A stretch of 64,000 bases of DNA from Citrifermentans bremense R1. Its GTDB lineage: Bacteria > Desulfobacterota > Desulfuromonadia > Geobacterales > Geobacteraceae. Under the pieces are notes generated by a model that saw nothing but the letters and a program-made list of their open reading frames with translations, was not told the origin of the DNA and ran no database searches. This document shows, piece by piece, positions 51,734 to 59,975 of this stretch. The DNA lies in contig NZ_KE384581.1 in NCBI RefSeq assembly GCF_000426865.1, forward strand, positions 62,001 to 126,000. Direction: 5' to 3'. Positions within the stretch are counted from its first letter, which is position 1, and each line of letters begins with the position of its first letter. A program made the translations under genes and the position numbers.

Positions 51734-52879
51734 CTAGAGCCCCAGGAAGGTGGCGATGATGTTGCGCTGGATCTCGGAGGTGCCGGAGTAGATCTTTCCG
51801 GCGATGGCGTCACGCAGGTTCCGCTCGAAGTCGTACTCCGCGCTGTAGCCGTAGGCCCCATGGATTTGCAGCGCATCGGTGCAGTTTTGCACGTAGCTTT
51901 CGCTGATGAAGAGCTTCGCCATCGCCGATTCGAGCGGCGCCCGTTTACCCTGCCCCTTGAGCGTCGCCACCTGGTGCAGCATCAGCCGGGAGAGTTCGAT
52001 GCGGACCTTCATGTCGGAGATCTTGTGCGAGATGGACTGGCATTTGCCTATCGCCTTGCCGAACTGCTGTCGCTCCTTGGCGTAGGCCACGCAATCCTCC
52101 AGTATCTTGTCCATCGCTCCCAGGTGAGCGGCGAAAAGGCAGCTCCGCTCCCATTCCATCTCGGAATTGAAGATCGCGGCGCCGCTTCCTTCCTGCCCCA
52201 GCCGGTTCTCCTCGGGAACCTCGCACTCCTCCAGAAACACTTCGCCCAAAGGGCAGGTCCTAAGGCCCATGGTTTCCAGCGGTTGCCCGGTGGAAAACCC
52301 GGGAAACCCTCTTTCCACGATGAAGGCGGAAACCCCGGCGAACCCCTTTTGCTTGCAGGTCACGGCGAACACCAGCAGCAGGTCGGCGATGGGGGCGTTG
52401 GTGATGAAGGTCTTGGAGCCGTTCAGGATGTACCTGTCCCCCCGCTTCTCCGCCCGGCACCTCATGCTGAACGCGTCGGAGCCGGCATCGGGCTCGGTCA
52501 TGGCGTGCCCGCCTCGGAGGCTGCCGGCGATGAGCCCGGGGAGATAGCGCTTTTTTTGCTCCTCGCTGCCGAAGCGGTTGATGGGGGACTCGCAGGTCCA
52601 GACATGGGAGTTCAGGGAGAAAAGAAGGCCGCTGTCGAGGCAGGCGTAGCCCAGCCCCTCCATGGTGGCGATGGAGGTCATGGTGTCGAGCCCGAGCCCT
52701 CCGTACTCCTCGGGCATGGTGATGCCCGGGATGCCGAAATCGGCGCATTTTTCCCAACCGCGCTGGGAGAACTCGCCTTTTCTCTCGCGCTCCTTGGCGC
52801 CCTGGTTCAGTTCGCGCCGGGCGAACTCGATCGCCATCTGCTTGAAGTTCCTTTGCTCCTCGTTGAAGATCGCTTCCAT
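51734..52879 (-). CDS. Acyl-CoA dehydrogenase-family flavoenzyme
   Basis: A 381-residue flavoprotein. It has the ACAD signatures GGHAMTEPDAGSDAFSM (about residues 122-138) and IYSGTSEIQRNIIATFLGL at the C-terminus. The catalytic Glu that in many ACADs precedes GT (YEGT) is replaced by Ser (YSGT), so the base must be elsewhere or the reaction differs. In an operon with a stand-alone adenylation enzyme and an acyl carrier protein, the likely substrate is an acyl or aminoacyl group on the carrier rather than a CoA ester, as with PltE/AnaB-like enzymes (inference). Confidence 0.85.
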   Translation of the reverse strand: MEAIFNEEQRNFKQMAIEFARRELNQGAKERERKGEFSQRGWEKCADFGIPGITMPEEYGGLGLDTMTSIATMEGLGYACLDSGLLFSLNSHVWTCESPINRFGSEEQKKRYLPGLIAGSLRGGHAMTEPDAGSDAFSMRCRAEKRGDRYILNGSKTFITNAPIADLLLVFAVTCKQKGFAGVSAFIVERGFPGFSTGQPLETMGLRTCPLGEVFLEECEVPEENRLGQEGSGAAIFNSEMEWERSCLFAAHLGAMDKILEDCVAYAKERQQFGKAIGKCQSISHKISDMKVRIELSRLMLHQVATLKGQGKRAPLESAMAKLFISESYVQNCTDALQIHGAYGYSAEYDFERNLRDAIAGKIYSGTSEIQRNIIATFLGL

Positions 52880-52918
52880 GGGCAGGCCTCGTGCGGCCGG
52901 TTCGGCCAGGATGTGGAA

Positions 52919-53578
52919 TCACAGGGTGAATAAAAGCGAGGCCAGCCCGTAATAGGGAGGAAACCCCGCCTCGCACTTAAGGGCATTGAAGGTGGCCAGG
53001 GAAATCCCCACTAACTCCCGGACCGACCCGAGGTATGCCAGCCGCGTCGCCTGGTCCAGCGACTTTTTGAGGCTTGGGCAGGCGTAGATCAGGCATTGCA
53101 GCGGGCGCTCGGCGTGCGGCAGCAGGCAGCCGCACGCCCCCAGGTGGGCGCATCTGCTCCCCTGCCCCAGGTGGCTCCCTTGGGCAGTTGTCCTGGGCTT
53201 TCCCCCCCCGGCCAGCGCTGACCCGATGCGGAGCCGGTAATAGGCCGGTATCGGCTGGAGGGGCTGCTCGGAAAAGGCGGTCACCTGCTTCTGGCTGTAC
53301 TTCCTCAACCAGAAATCGATGGCGGTGAAGTAGTGTTCGGCCGGCTCGCCACAGCAGGCCCCCTGGCAGCTGCGGCAGCCGGCGAAGGAAGGGAGGTCGA
53401 GCCCCGCGATCTGCTCTTGGCATTTGATGCGGTTGCCGTTCAGCTTTTGCAGGGCTCCCATGGTCGGTTCGGAGACCTCGTGGTCCTTGTCCAGTATTCC
53501 CTGCGTCAGGGCGGAGATCCTTTGAAACTGCCGGTAGCGCCGGGAAAAATGCCAGAAATCGTGCAGATGCTTCCGCAT
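52919..53578 (-). CDS. Cysteine-cluster protein of unknown function
   Basis: A 219-residue protein resembling YkgJ-type metal-chelating proteins. Cys are grouped as CRSCQGACCG (about residues 68-77), CAHLGACGCLLP (about 142-153) and CLIYACPSL (about 161-169), followed by one late Cys. It could hold an Fe-S or Zn centre. The gene lies 11 bases after the ureohydrolase stop and 39 bases before the acyl-CoA dehydrogenase start, so it is part of the operon. A related but distinct protein lies at 24290. Confidence 0.65.
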   Translation of the reverse strand: MRKHLHDFWHFSRRYRQFQRISALTQGILDKDHEVSEPTMGALQKLNGNRIKCQEQIAGLDLPSFAGCRSCQGACCGEPAEHYFTAIDFWLRKYSQKQVTAFSEQPLQPIPAYYRLRIGSALAGGGKPRTTAQGSHLGQGSRCAHLGACGCLLPHAERPLQCLIYACPSLKKSLDQATRLAYLGSVRELVGISLATFNALKCEAGFPPYYGLASLLFTL

Positions 53579-53589
53579 GGCTGCATCCT

Positions 53590-54588
53590 TTACCGGTCCG
53601 GTCCCGGCCGGTCGCGCTTGCGCTGCGCCATCCCCGAGAGCGCGTAGATCATCGCCCAGGCCGCCAGGTGCGACGAATACCCCTGCGGGTCCTGGCCGGG
53701 ATACACCTCCACGTAATCGAGGCCGCTGATCCCCGAGGCTCCGATTTGGTGCAGCGCCGGCAAAAGCTCGCTGGGGAGCAGCCCGTTGAAATCGGCGGGA
53801 CCTCCCGGGTTGTAGCCGGCATCGATGCAGTCGCTGCAGATGGTGACGAAGACGTGCCTCGTCTCGTGGTGCGCGATCCGTATCGCTTCCTCGGTGACGG
53901 CGCTCATCCCCCTTTCCCTGACTTCCCTGGTGGTGATGACGCGCGCCCCCATGCTTTGGGCGTACTCATACTGGGTCGGCGAGTTCCGAGGGCCGCGGAT
54001 GCCCAGATGCACGATGCTCTCTTTGCGGACCTGCGGGATCTGGGAGATTCTGTGGATCGGGCCGCAGCGGGCGAACTGGTCGCTGCCGAAGGACTTGGCG
54101 TTGTCCAAGTGCGCGTCCAGGTGGATGATGCCGATTTTGCCTTCGTCTCCGTCCGCGAGCGCCCTGATGATCTCCGGGGTGAAGGAGTGGTCGCCCCCCA
54201 GCACGAAGGGGATGCTCTGGTTGCGGTAGATCCGCTGCATGGCGGCGTGCACGTTGCGCATGGTCTCGGCGGGGTCGTTGGGGTGTACCGGAATGTCCCC
54301 GACGTCGCCGAGCGTCAGGTGGTCGAACAGGTCGATCTCGTACTCGGGGAGGAACCCGCCGTAGCGCGCCGAGGCGTGGCGGATGCTCCTGGGCGCGAGC
54401 TCGCACCCTGTGAAGGAGCCCCAGGTGACGGTCCCCTCCCAGGGGACCCCGGCGATCATCACGTCGTAGCCTGCTGCCGGTTTCCTGTAGTCGAGAACGG
54501 GTACGCCGAGAAAGGAGGGAGTGTCGCCGTACACGGTAGGGAGCGACGCCTTCCTGTTGGGAACCATGGGGATATCTTTGCTGTTCAT
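53590..54588 (-). CDS. Ureohydrolase (arginase/agmatinase superfamily) with altered metal motif
   Basis: A 332-residue member of the superfamily that cuts guanidino groups to urea. GGDHSFTPEIIRAL (H134) and IIHLDAHLDN (D-A-H-X-D) are in place. The third motif is TICSDCIDAGYNPGG instead of the usual S-[LF]-D-I-D-x-x-D-P; hand alignment at YNPG puts Cys251 where the first Asp metal ligand should be, while D253 and D256 align with the others. That may change the metal or the reaction. The ATG at 54588 has AAAGGAG six bases before it; the frame is open 97 codons further up but overlaps the previous gene. Confidence 0.85.
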   Translation of the reverse strand: MNSKDIPMVPNRKASLPTVYGDTPSFLGVPVLDYRKPAAGYDVMIAGVPWEGTVTWGSFTGCELAPRSIRHASARYGGFLPEYEIDLFDHLTLGDVGDIPVHPNDPAETMRNVHAAMQRIYRNQSIPFVLGGDHSFTPEIIRALADGDEGKIGIIHLDAHLDNAKSFGSDQFARCGPIHRISQIPQVRKESIVHLGIRGPRNSPTQYEYAQSMGARVITTREVRERGMSAVTEEAIRIAHHETRHVFVTICSDCIDAGYNPGGPADFNGLLPSELLPALHQIGASGISGLDYVEVYPGQDPQGYSSHLAAWAMIYALSGMAQRKRDRPGPDR

Positions 54589-54614
54589 CGTGACTCCTTT
54601 CGTGCCGTGGGCCT

Positions 54615-55265
54615 TCAGGCTGCCGGGTCGCCGGTCACGTACAGTTTCCTGGATAAAAGCAGTCGGGTGGCTCTCACGCGGTTCAATTCCCGCCAGCGCA
54701 GGGTCCGGTGCACCCACAGCGCCGGGACGTTGTCGGACCAGAAAAAACCGTATGCCTTGGTGTATCCATGCCGCTTCAAAAGGTGGAGCGCGCCGTTTTG
54801 CAGTGCTGCGGCGAGGTTCCCCCCGCGGTTGGCGGGATCGACGAACATATCGAAGGTGTAGACCTCTTGCGGGGCGCACCTAACCCCCAGCCACAGCTCG
54901 TCGGGGTGCTTGTAGCCGTCGTTGCCGGCCTTGGAGTCGGCGCACCAGATATCCCCGAACACCTTGTTCCCCTTGACGAGGGCGTACCCGCGGTAGCCGC
55001 GCTTCAGGTAGTTGAGCGTCTTCAGGTGCCTGCTCTTGAGCGGATAGGCGAGTTGCCGGTTCTGCAGCAGTTCCTGTGTCAGCTCGACTACCTCCTCGCC
55101 ATGGGGGCGGGCGAAATCCGCCACCGGCCTCAGGTTGTCGAGATCTATCTCCACCGGCACCGCCTCGCGGTTCAGGTAGACGGTCTCCCTAAACAGGCTG
55201 TTTAGGCTTCCGTGTTTTACCGTCTCCAAGACCTGGACCAGGCGCATTTTGCAGTACTGTAGCAT
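54615..55265 (-). CDS. GNAT-like acyltransferase
   Basis: A 216-residue protein whose C-terminal half looks like a GNAT N-acyltransferase: ADFARPHGEEVVELTQELLQN, FDMFVDPANRGGNLAAALQN (the acyl-CoA loop region, but with Asn where a Gly is usual) and AYGFFWSDNVPALWVHRTLR. In this operon it might transfer an acyl group from the carrier protein instead of CoA. The ATG at 55265 has a GGGAGG box close to it; the longer frame overlaps the acyl carrier gene. Assignment is by fold pattern only. Confidence 0.6.
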   Translation of the reverse strand: MLQYCKMRLVQVLETVKHGSLNSLFRETVYLNREAVPVEIDLDNLRPVADFARPHGEEVVELTQELLQNRQLAYPLKSRHLKTLNYLKRGYRGYALVKGNKVFGDIWCADSKAGNDGYKHPDELWLGVRCAPQEVYTFDMFVDPANRGGNLAAALQNGALHLLKRHGYTKAYGFFWSDNVPALWVHRTLRWRELNRVRATRLLLSRKLYVTGDPAA

Positions 55266-55288
55266 CGCCTCCCACTCCTTTTGCCGCC

Positions 55289-55546
55289 TCACCCCTTGGC
55301 AGTCAGCTTGTAATTGATGAAGTTCACCAGTGATCCGATGGTTTCGAAGTTCTCCGGGACGATCTCGGTGTCGGCGATCTGCAAGTCGAATTCCTGCTCC
55401 AGGTAAGCTATCAGCCGCTGGACCCCCAGCGAATCGACGATCCCTTTGTCTATCAGGGAGTCGGAGGGAGAGAGCGTTCCTTTGTGTACCTGGGTCATCA
55501 TTTCCTTTTCTATGAAGCTTCTGACTGTTTCGGTGAAGTCGACCAT
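55289..55546 (-). CDS. Acyl/peptidyl carrier protein
   Basis: An 85-residue carrier protein. The phosphopantetheine attachment site is Ser39 in DKGIVDSLGVQ. The rest is the usual four-helix pattern (LIAYLEQEFDLQIADTEIVP). GGGAGGCAGTT lies before the ATG. It is the first gene of a six-gene operon and the natural carrier for the adenylation enzyme and dehydrogenase at its far end. It is not the fatty-acid ACP, which is normally in the fab cluster. Confidence 0.9.
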   Translation of the reverse strand: MVDFTETVRSFIEKEMMTQVHKGTLSPSDSLIDKGIVDSLGVQRLIAYLEQEFDLQIADTEIVPENFETIGSLVNFINYKLTAKG

Positions 55547-55744
55547 AACTGCCTCCCGTTGGACATGGCACTGTCGTCTCCTGTGACCACCCGCGCGTCG
55601 GGGCGATGCTCTCAGATGCAGGCGCTGTCCGTTCTGTGTGTGTTTAACGAGGTGCTGATGGTACCGGCTGCCGGCTGCATAGGCTGTAAGGCGGGGTGCT
55701 GACTTGGTAAGTAGATTAAGAGTCTGTAATTTAATCCGTCACCT

Positions 55745-55772
55745 AGTGTACATTTAGGGTTCGGTGTGTCAA
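55745..55772 (-). promoter_or_regulatory. Promoter of the carrier-protein operon
   Basis: On the minus strand TTGACA (55767-55772) and TACACT (55745-55750) are 16 bases apart. Transcription would begin near 55738, leaving a leader of about 190 bases (55547-55738) with no recognised riboswitch. The rest of the gap to 55844 shows no gene. Confidence 0.6.
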
Positions 55773-55844
55773 GCGGGGGCGGGAGTGCCGCAATGCGAGC
55801 TTTTTTACTTTCATAGCGCTTCCCAAAGATGGTACTTTGGCGCA

Positions 55845-57518
55845 ATGTCACGCAAAAGCATTGAAAAAAGACGCGCCCTTTTAGCCGGCGAGAGCGGCGG
55901 CGAGCACCGAAAAAGCGGCGGCAGGCTTTCCTGCTGCCTGGTCTACCCCAACCGCTACCACTCCGCCATGAGCAACCTGGGCTTCCAGGCGGTCCAGGCC
56001 ATGATGAACGCGCACCCGGAGGTGATCTGCGAGCGCGCCTTCCTGCCGGAGCGCAACGAGCAGGCGGAACTGGAGCGGACCGGCGGTACGATCCTCTCGC
56101 TGGAGGGGCAGCGCCCGCTCTCCTCGTTTGACCTCGTCGCCTTCTCCGTTTCCTTTGAAAGCGATTACCTGAACCTCCCCGCCATCTTCCGGCTCTCGGG
56201 GATGAGCCCCTGGGCCGCCGAGCGTTCGGCCTTGCAACCGCTCGTTTTGGCTGGTGGGGCGGCGCTCTTTCTGAACCCCGAGCCGGTCGCCCCGTTCCTC
56301 GACCTGGTCTGCATCGGCGAGGCGGAACCGATCCTCCCGGACCTTTTGGAACTGCTGAAGGACGGCCGCCGCTCCCGCGCCGAGCTCTTGCTGCAGGCCT
56401 GCCGTCTCCCCGGAGTCTACGTCCCGTCGCTGTACCAGCCGCAGTATGTCGCCGGCCGCTTCAGAGGGGTGCAGCCGCTTCCGGGGGCGCCGGCTAGGGT
56501 GCGCCGCGTTTGGGAAAAGGAGCTCGATCGCAGGCAGACGGTGACCGAGATCCACACCGACGCCACCGAGTTCTCCGGAATGCATCTGGTCGAACTTTCC
56601 CGTGGCTGCCCTCGTGCCTGCCGCTTCTGCGCAGCCGGCTTCATCTACCTCCCCTACCGCAGCCGTTCGCTGGAGGGCGTAAGGGAGGAGGTGCTCAAAG
56701 GGGTGGCGCAGGGAAGAAAGGTGGGACTCGTCGCGGCCGCTGTCTCGGACTACACCGGCATCGGTGAATTGTGCGGAGAGATCGTCGCGGCCGGCGGGAA
56801 GTTCTCGGTCTCCTCCTTCCGCATCGACCACCTCGACGCCGGGATGATCGAGGCGCTGAAGGCCAGCGGGCAAAAGAGCGTGGCACTGGCGCCGGAGGGG
56901 GGAAGCCAAAGGCTGCGCGACCTGGTGAAAAAGGGGATCGACGAGGAGCAGATCCTGGCGGCTTGCGACAAGCTGATCAGCCACGACATCCTAAACCTGA
57001 AGCTCTATTTCATCATTGGCCTCCCCACCGAGACGGAAAAGGACCTGGAGGAACTGGTCCTGTTGGTGACCCGGATCAGGGAGCGGGTGCTGGCGGCGGC
57101 GAAAAAGAACAAGCGCCTGGGAGAGGTGCAGCTCTCGGTGAATCCGTTCATTCCCAAGCCTTTCACCCCCTTCCAGTGGTGCGGCATGGAGCCTGTCAAG
57201 TCGCTGGAGTCCAAGTGGAAGTACCTGCAGAAGGCGCTGGGAAAGCTCTCCAACCTTAAGCTGCAGATGGAGAGCCCGCGGGAGGCTTACCAGCAGGCGC
57301 TTTTGTCGCGGGGGGACCGCAGGCTCGCGCAACTGCTGGTCCTCGCGGACCGGACGGGGAGCTGGAAACAGGCGCTGCGCGAGGCCGGCTTGGATACCGA
57401 CGCCGAGGTTCACCGTCAAGTGGGGCTGGACGAGCCGCTGCCGTGGGATTTCATCGATGGCGGCGACTGCGAGAGGCTTAAGCGGGAATACCGCAGGGCT
57501 TTCGAGGAAGGGGATTGA
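55845..57518 (+). CDS. Radical SAM protein with B12-binding-like N-terminus
   Basis: A 557-residue protein. The N-terminal part (about 15-180) resembles a cobalamin-binding domain (YPNRYHSAMSNLGFQAVQAM and CIGEAEPILPDLL). The radical SAM core starts with ELSRGCPRACRFCAAGF, a CX3CX2C cluster site, at about residue 250, and FSVSSFRIDHL and FFIIGLPTETEKDLEEL-type segments follow. It fits the TIGR03960-like group found in anaerobes. The ATG at 55845 is taken as start; the frame is open 27 codons further up. The reaction is not known. Confidence 0.85.
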   Translation: MSRKSIEKRRALLAGESGGEHRKSGGRLSCCLVYPNRYHSAMSNLGFQAVQAMMNAHPEVICERAFLPERNEQAELERTGGTILSLEGQRPLSSFDLVAFSVSFESDYLNLPAIFRLSGMSPWAAERSALQPLVLAGGAALFLNPEPVAPFLDLVCIGEAEPILPDLLELLKDGRRSRAELLLQACRLPGVYVPSLYQPQYVAGRFRGVQPLPGAPARVRRVWEKELDRRQTVTEIHTDATEFSGMHLVELSRGCPRACRFCAAGFIYLPYRSRSLEGVREEVLKGVAQGRKVGLVAAAVSDYTGIGELCGEIVAAGGKFSVSSFRIDHLDAGMIEALKASGQKSVALAPEGGSQRLRDLVKKGIDEEQILAACDKLISHDILNLKLYFIIGLPTETEKDLEELVLLVTRIRERVLAAAKKNKRLGEVQLSVNPFIPKPFTPFQWCGMEPVKSLESKWKYLQKALGKLSNLKLQMESPREAYQQALLSRGDRRLAQLLVLADRTGSWKQALREAGLDTDAEVHRQVGLDEPLPWDFIDGGDCERLKREYRRAFEEGD

Positions 57519-57542
57519 GGAAACGAGCAGTGTAGAATTTGC

Positions 57543-57575
57543 GGCGGCAGGGGAGTTGACCCTGCCGCCTTTTTT
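57543..57575. terminator. Terminator after the radical SAM gene
   Basis: GGCGGCAGGG (57543-57552) and CCCTGCCGCC (57560-57569) are perfect arms, followed by TTTTTT. It lies just after the stop at 57518 and before the convergent barrel gene. Confidence 0.85.
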
Positions 57576-57585
57576 CGTTTGCGTG

Positions 57586-58176
57586 CTAGTTGAAGAAGAA
57601 CCTGGCGCCGACCGTTACCGAGAGGTTGGTGGGGTCGAATTCGCCGTTCTGGCCGCTGGGCGTATCGACGTTGGCGCTGAAGGACTCGACCCCCTTGGCT
57701 TCCAGCACAAGCGACGCCTGGCGGTTCAAGATGCAGTCGACCCCTGCGCTTAGATGTGCGCCGACCGTGGTGTTGGTGTACCTGTTGCCCAGGTCGTTGA
57801 CCAGCACGTCCATGCCGGCCCCGAGGTAGGGGACCAGGCGCTGCCTTTCCGGGAAGCGGTACTGCGCGCCGACGGAAACGTCCGTGATCTGGGCGGTGCC
57901 GAAGCTGGAGGTGTGGAAGGAGGCCCTGGATACTTCGAGCTCCACCGCGACGTTCTCGTCCACCCCGAACATGAGACCGACTCCGCCGGTCAAACCTGCA
58001 TCGGTGGAGACCACCATGGTTCCCTGCGGCGTGTCCAACTCGCTTTTGGCCGGGTTGATGACGCCGATCTTGCCGGTGAGCGCAAGCCTTCCTCTGAGCT
58101 CTTCTGCTCCGGCATTTGCAGTGAGCGTGGTCGCCAGCAGCAGTGCGCCGGCTGAGAGCATAAACAATTTACGCAT
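57586..58176 (-). CDS. Outer-membrane beta-barrel protein (OmpW-like)
   Basis: A 196-residue exported protein with a signal peptide (about 1-24, ending NAGAEE). The rest is a run of amphipathic strands, for example GGVGLMFGVDENVAVELEVS and GAQYRFPERQRLVPYLGAG, and it ends VGARFFFN with the terminal aromatic residue typical of barrels. The layout fits an eight-stranded OmpW/OmpA-like barrel. Substrate unknown. Confidence 0.85.
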   Translation of the reverse strand: MRKLFMLSAGALLLATTLTANAGAEELRGRLALTGKIGVINPAKSELDTPQGTMVVSTDAGLTGGVGLMFGVDENVAVELEVSRASFHTSSFGTAQITDVSVGAQYRFPERQRLVPYLGAGMDVLVNDLGNRYTNTTVGAHLSAGVDCILNRQASLVLEAKGVESFSANVDTPSGQNGEFDPTNLSVTVGARFFFN

Positions 58177-58389
58177 GTTTTAGATCCTCCAAAGATGACA
58201 TTGCAAAGCGCGCATATTAAGACAAAACAGCGGGGTGCACAAGGGCAAAGGAGGGCGGCATCTCTATCTGTGCTGAGCTGCGCTGTTATCGCAGGTAAAC
58301 GCCAGTCATAAAAAAGCGGCCCACTCTCTGAACGTAGAAGCTGATCCAGAGGGGGGCCGATTGGGCAGTCAGGTAAGAGTGGGGGATGA

Positions 58390-59046
58390 CTACTTTATCA
58401 GTTCCAGGGTCGCCTGCACCGCCTTCTCGATGCCCGTGGCGGCCTCGGAGATGCTGCCGGCCAGCATGTAGGCGGGGGTAGTCACGATCAGGTTCTCCCG
58501 GTCCACTACGATCTCGTCTACGGGGCAGTCGACGTGCTTGCTGCCGGTGGCGGAAATCGCCCCGGCGGTGCCAGGGTCGTTCCCTATGGTGAGCCGGGGG
58601 GAGAGCTCCTTTCCCAGCGCCAGCGCCACCACCGAAGGTGCGATGCAGATGGCGCAGATCGGCTTCTTTGCCGCCGACATCTCCCTCACCAGCCTGAGCA
58701 CGTCGGGTTGCACCATCCCGTCGGCCCCCTTTGGGCCGAAGTTGCACAGGTTCTTCGCGGCGCCGAAGCCGCCGGGGAAAACGACGGCGTCGAGGTCGGA
58801 GACCTTGGCATTCTTAACGTCGCTCACCTCCCCGCGGGCGATGCGGGCCGACTCCACCAGGACCTTCCTCTTGGCACCGGTCTCCTGCATGGTCAGGTGG
58901 TTCACTTCGTCGCAGTCGATATCGGGTGCGAGGCAGACGGCTTTGGCGCCGTTTCTGTCAATCGCCAAAAGTGTCAGCACCGCCTCGTGTATCTCGCTGC
59001 CGTCACGCACTCCGCAGCCGGAAAGTACAACGCCTATCCTTTTCAT
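58390..59046 (-). CDS. elbB: Isoprenoid biosynthesis glyoxalase ElbB
   Basis: A 218-residue DJ-1/PfpI-type protein. It opens KRIGVVLSGCGVRDGSEIHE and has FPGGFGAAKNLCNFGPKGAD (about residues 90-110) and ICAICIAPSVVALAL with the nucleophile Cys of the DJ-1 fold. E. coli ElbB has glyoxalase activity and is linked to isoprenoid output. The length is as expected. It is a single gene. Confidence 0.92.
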   Translation of the reverse strand: MKRIGVVLSGCGVRDGSEIHEAVLTLLAIDRNGAKAVCLAPDIDCDEVNHLTMQETGAKRKVLVESARIARGEVSDVKNAKVSDLDAVVFPGGFGAAKNLCNFGPKGADGMVQPDVLRLVREMSAAKKPICAICIAPSVVALALGKELSPRLTIGNDPGTAGAISATGSKHVDCPVDEIVVDRENLIVTTPAYMLAGSISEAATGIEKAVQATLELIK

Positions 59047-59185
59047 CCCGATACCTCCTGTCTTGTATATTCAATCTCGGTTGCGCTATTCTATGCGCTG
59101 CGTTTACACTGTCAAGGCCTTTAATGTGTAACGCCGCCTCGCTTTAAAAAATATGGGCGGCCTCCGGAAGTGAGTAAACAGCGCC

Positions 59186-59398
59186 ATGAACGACAATTTA
59201 CGGTGTGAAATTCCACCCGTCGTAGATAAACGCCGCTGCACCGGCTGCGGCAGATGCGTCGCCGCCTGCAGCAGCCGTCTGCTTACCCTGGAGGTGGACG
59301 GTTTCCGCAAGCATGCGCGGCTGAGCGCCCCTGAGCGCTGCTGCGGCTGCCTTGACTGCATCGAGGCTTGCCCGGTTGGAGCTCTGAGGTGCGATTGA
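59186..59398 (+). CDS. Small 2[4Fe-4S] ferredoxin
   Basis: A 70-residue electron carrier. The first cluster is CTGCGRCVAACS (about residues 18-29) and the second CCGCLDCIEACP (about 52-63), each a CX2CX2CX3C site. The start at 59186 lacks a strong ribosome binding site. A tiny CPYC protein follows 76 bases downstream. Confidence 0.9.
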   Translation: MNDNLRCEIPPVVDKRRCTGCGRCVAACSSRLLTLEVDGFRKHARLSAPERCCGCLDCIEACPVGALRCD

Positions 59399-59474
59399 CA
59401 TCACTTCTGTTTGTCCTAAGCTATATCACTGTATCAGGTCGCCCTGCGATCTCATTGCGCGAAAGGAGGAGGAT

Positions 59475-59645
59475 ATGCTTTACTTCATCAAGCAGAACAC
59501 CATTCATACTTACCCGGTTAAAAACGGGTGCGCGGCGGCTTATGAGCTGGAGCAGCTGCGCGACACCATTCCCCGGGACGTTCAGCAATGCCCTTACTGT
59601 ATGAAATTGTGGCCGGGAAAAAATGCTGAGGATCGAAAGAGGTAG
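59475..59645 (+). CDS. Tiny CPYC-motif protein
   Basis: A 56-residue protein with a very strong ribosome binding site (AAAGGAGGAGG). It reads MLYFIKQNTIHTYPVKNGCA at the start and ends with DVQQCPYCMKLWPGK. The CPYC pair and the earlier Cys could bind zinc or act as a thiol redox site. I know no family for it. It is too short for usual gene finders but is followed by a terminator hairpin at 59673. Confidence 0.65.
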   Translation: MLYFIKQNTIHTYPVKNGCAAAYELEQLRDTIPRDVQQCPYCMKLWPGKNAEDRKR

Positions 59646-59672
59646 GGCAGGGCGGGACAACAGAATCAAGAA

Positions 59673-59710
59673 CAAGAAAGGCCGCTTCGTGAGGAAAGCG
59701 GCCTTTCTTG
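59673..59710. terminator. Bidirectional terminator between the CPYC gene and the tRNA operon
   Basis: CAAGAAAGGCCGCTT (59673-59687) and AAGCGGCCTTTCTTG (59696-59710) are perfect 15-base arms with an eight-base loop. Confidence 0.85.
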
Positions 59711-59715
59711 TGAAA

Positions 59716-59790
59716 TGGTGATCCCAAGGGGACTTGAACCCCTGTTACCGACGTGAAAGGCCGGTGTCCTAACCACTAGACGATGGGACC
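59716..59790 (-). tRNA. tRNA-Glu (TTC), copy 2 in the transcript
   Basis: The minus strand starts GGTCCCATCGTCTAGTGG, has the anticodon loop CCTTTCAC (TTC) and the T-loop GGTTCAAGTCC, and ends TGGGATCACCA with the CCA encoded. The acceptor stem pairs fully with one G-T. Confidence 0.95.
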
Positions 59791-59859
59791 GAATTGTTGC
59801 ATCCCGTGCGCCGGTCGGGCAGGGGGCTGTCATCAGGCCCAGTCTGATGACAGTGAAAA

Positions 59860-59935
59860 TGGTGAGCCGCGTTGGGATCGAACCAACGACCACCTGATTA
59901 AAAGTCAGGTGCTCTACCAACTGAGCTAGCGGCTC
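59860..59935 (-). tRNA. tRNA-Lys (TTT), copy 2 in the transcript
   Basis: The minus strand starts GAGCCGCTAGCTCAGTTGG, has the anticodon loop GACTTTTAATC (TTT) and T-loop GGTTCGATCC, and ends GCGGCTCACCA with CCA encoded. It is identical to the copy at 60057-60132. Confidence 0.95.
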
Positions 59936-59975
59936 GCTATGACTTCGTGCCGGGGCACGATAGCTGTTGTTTGAG

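Noticed and set aside
55612-55851. 79-residue minus-strand frame between the carrier operon and radical SAM gene
   Set aside because: It overlaps the promoter of the operon and has no family features or ribosome binding site.
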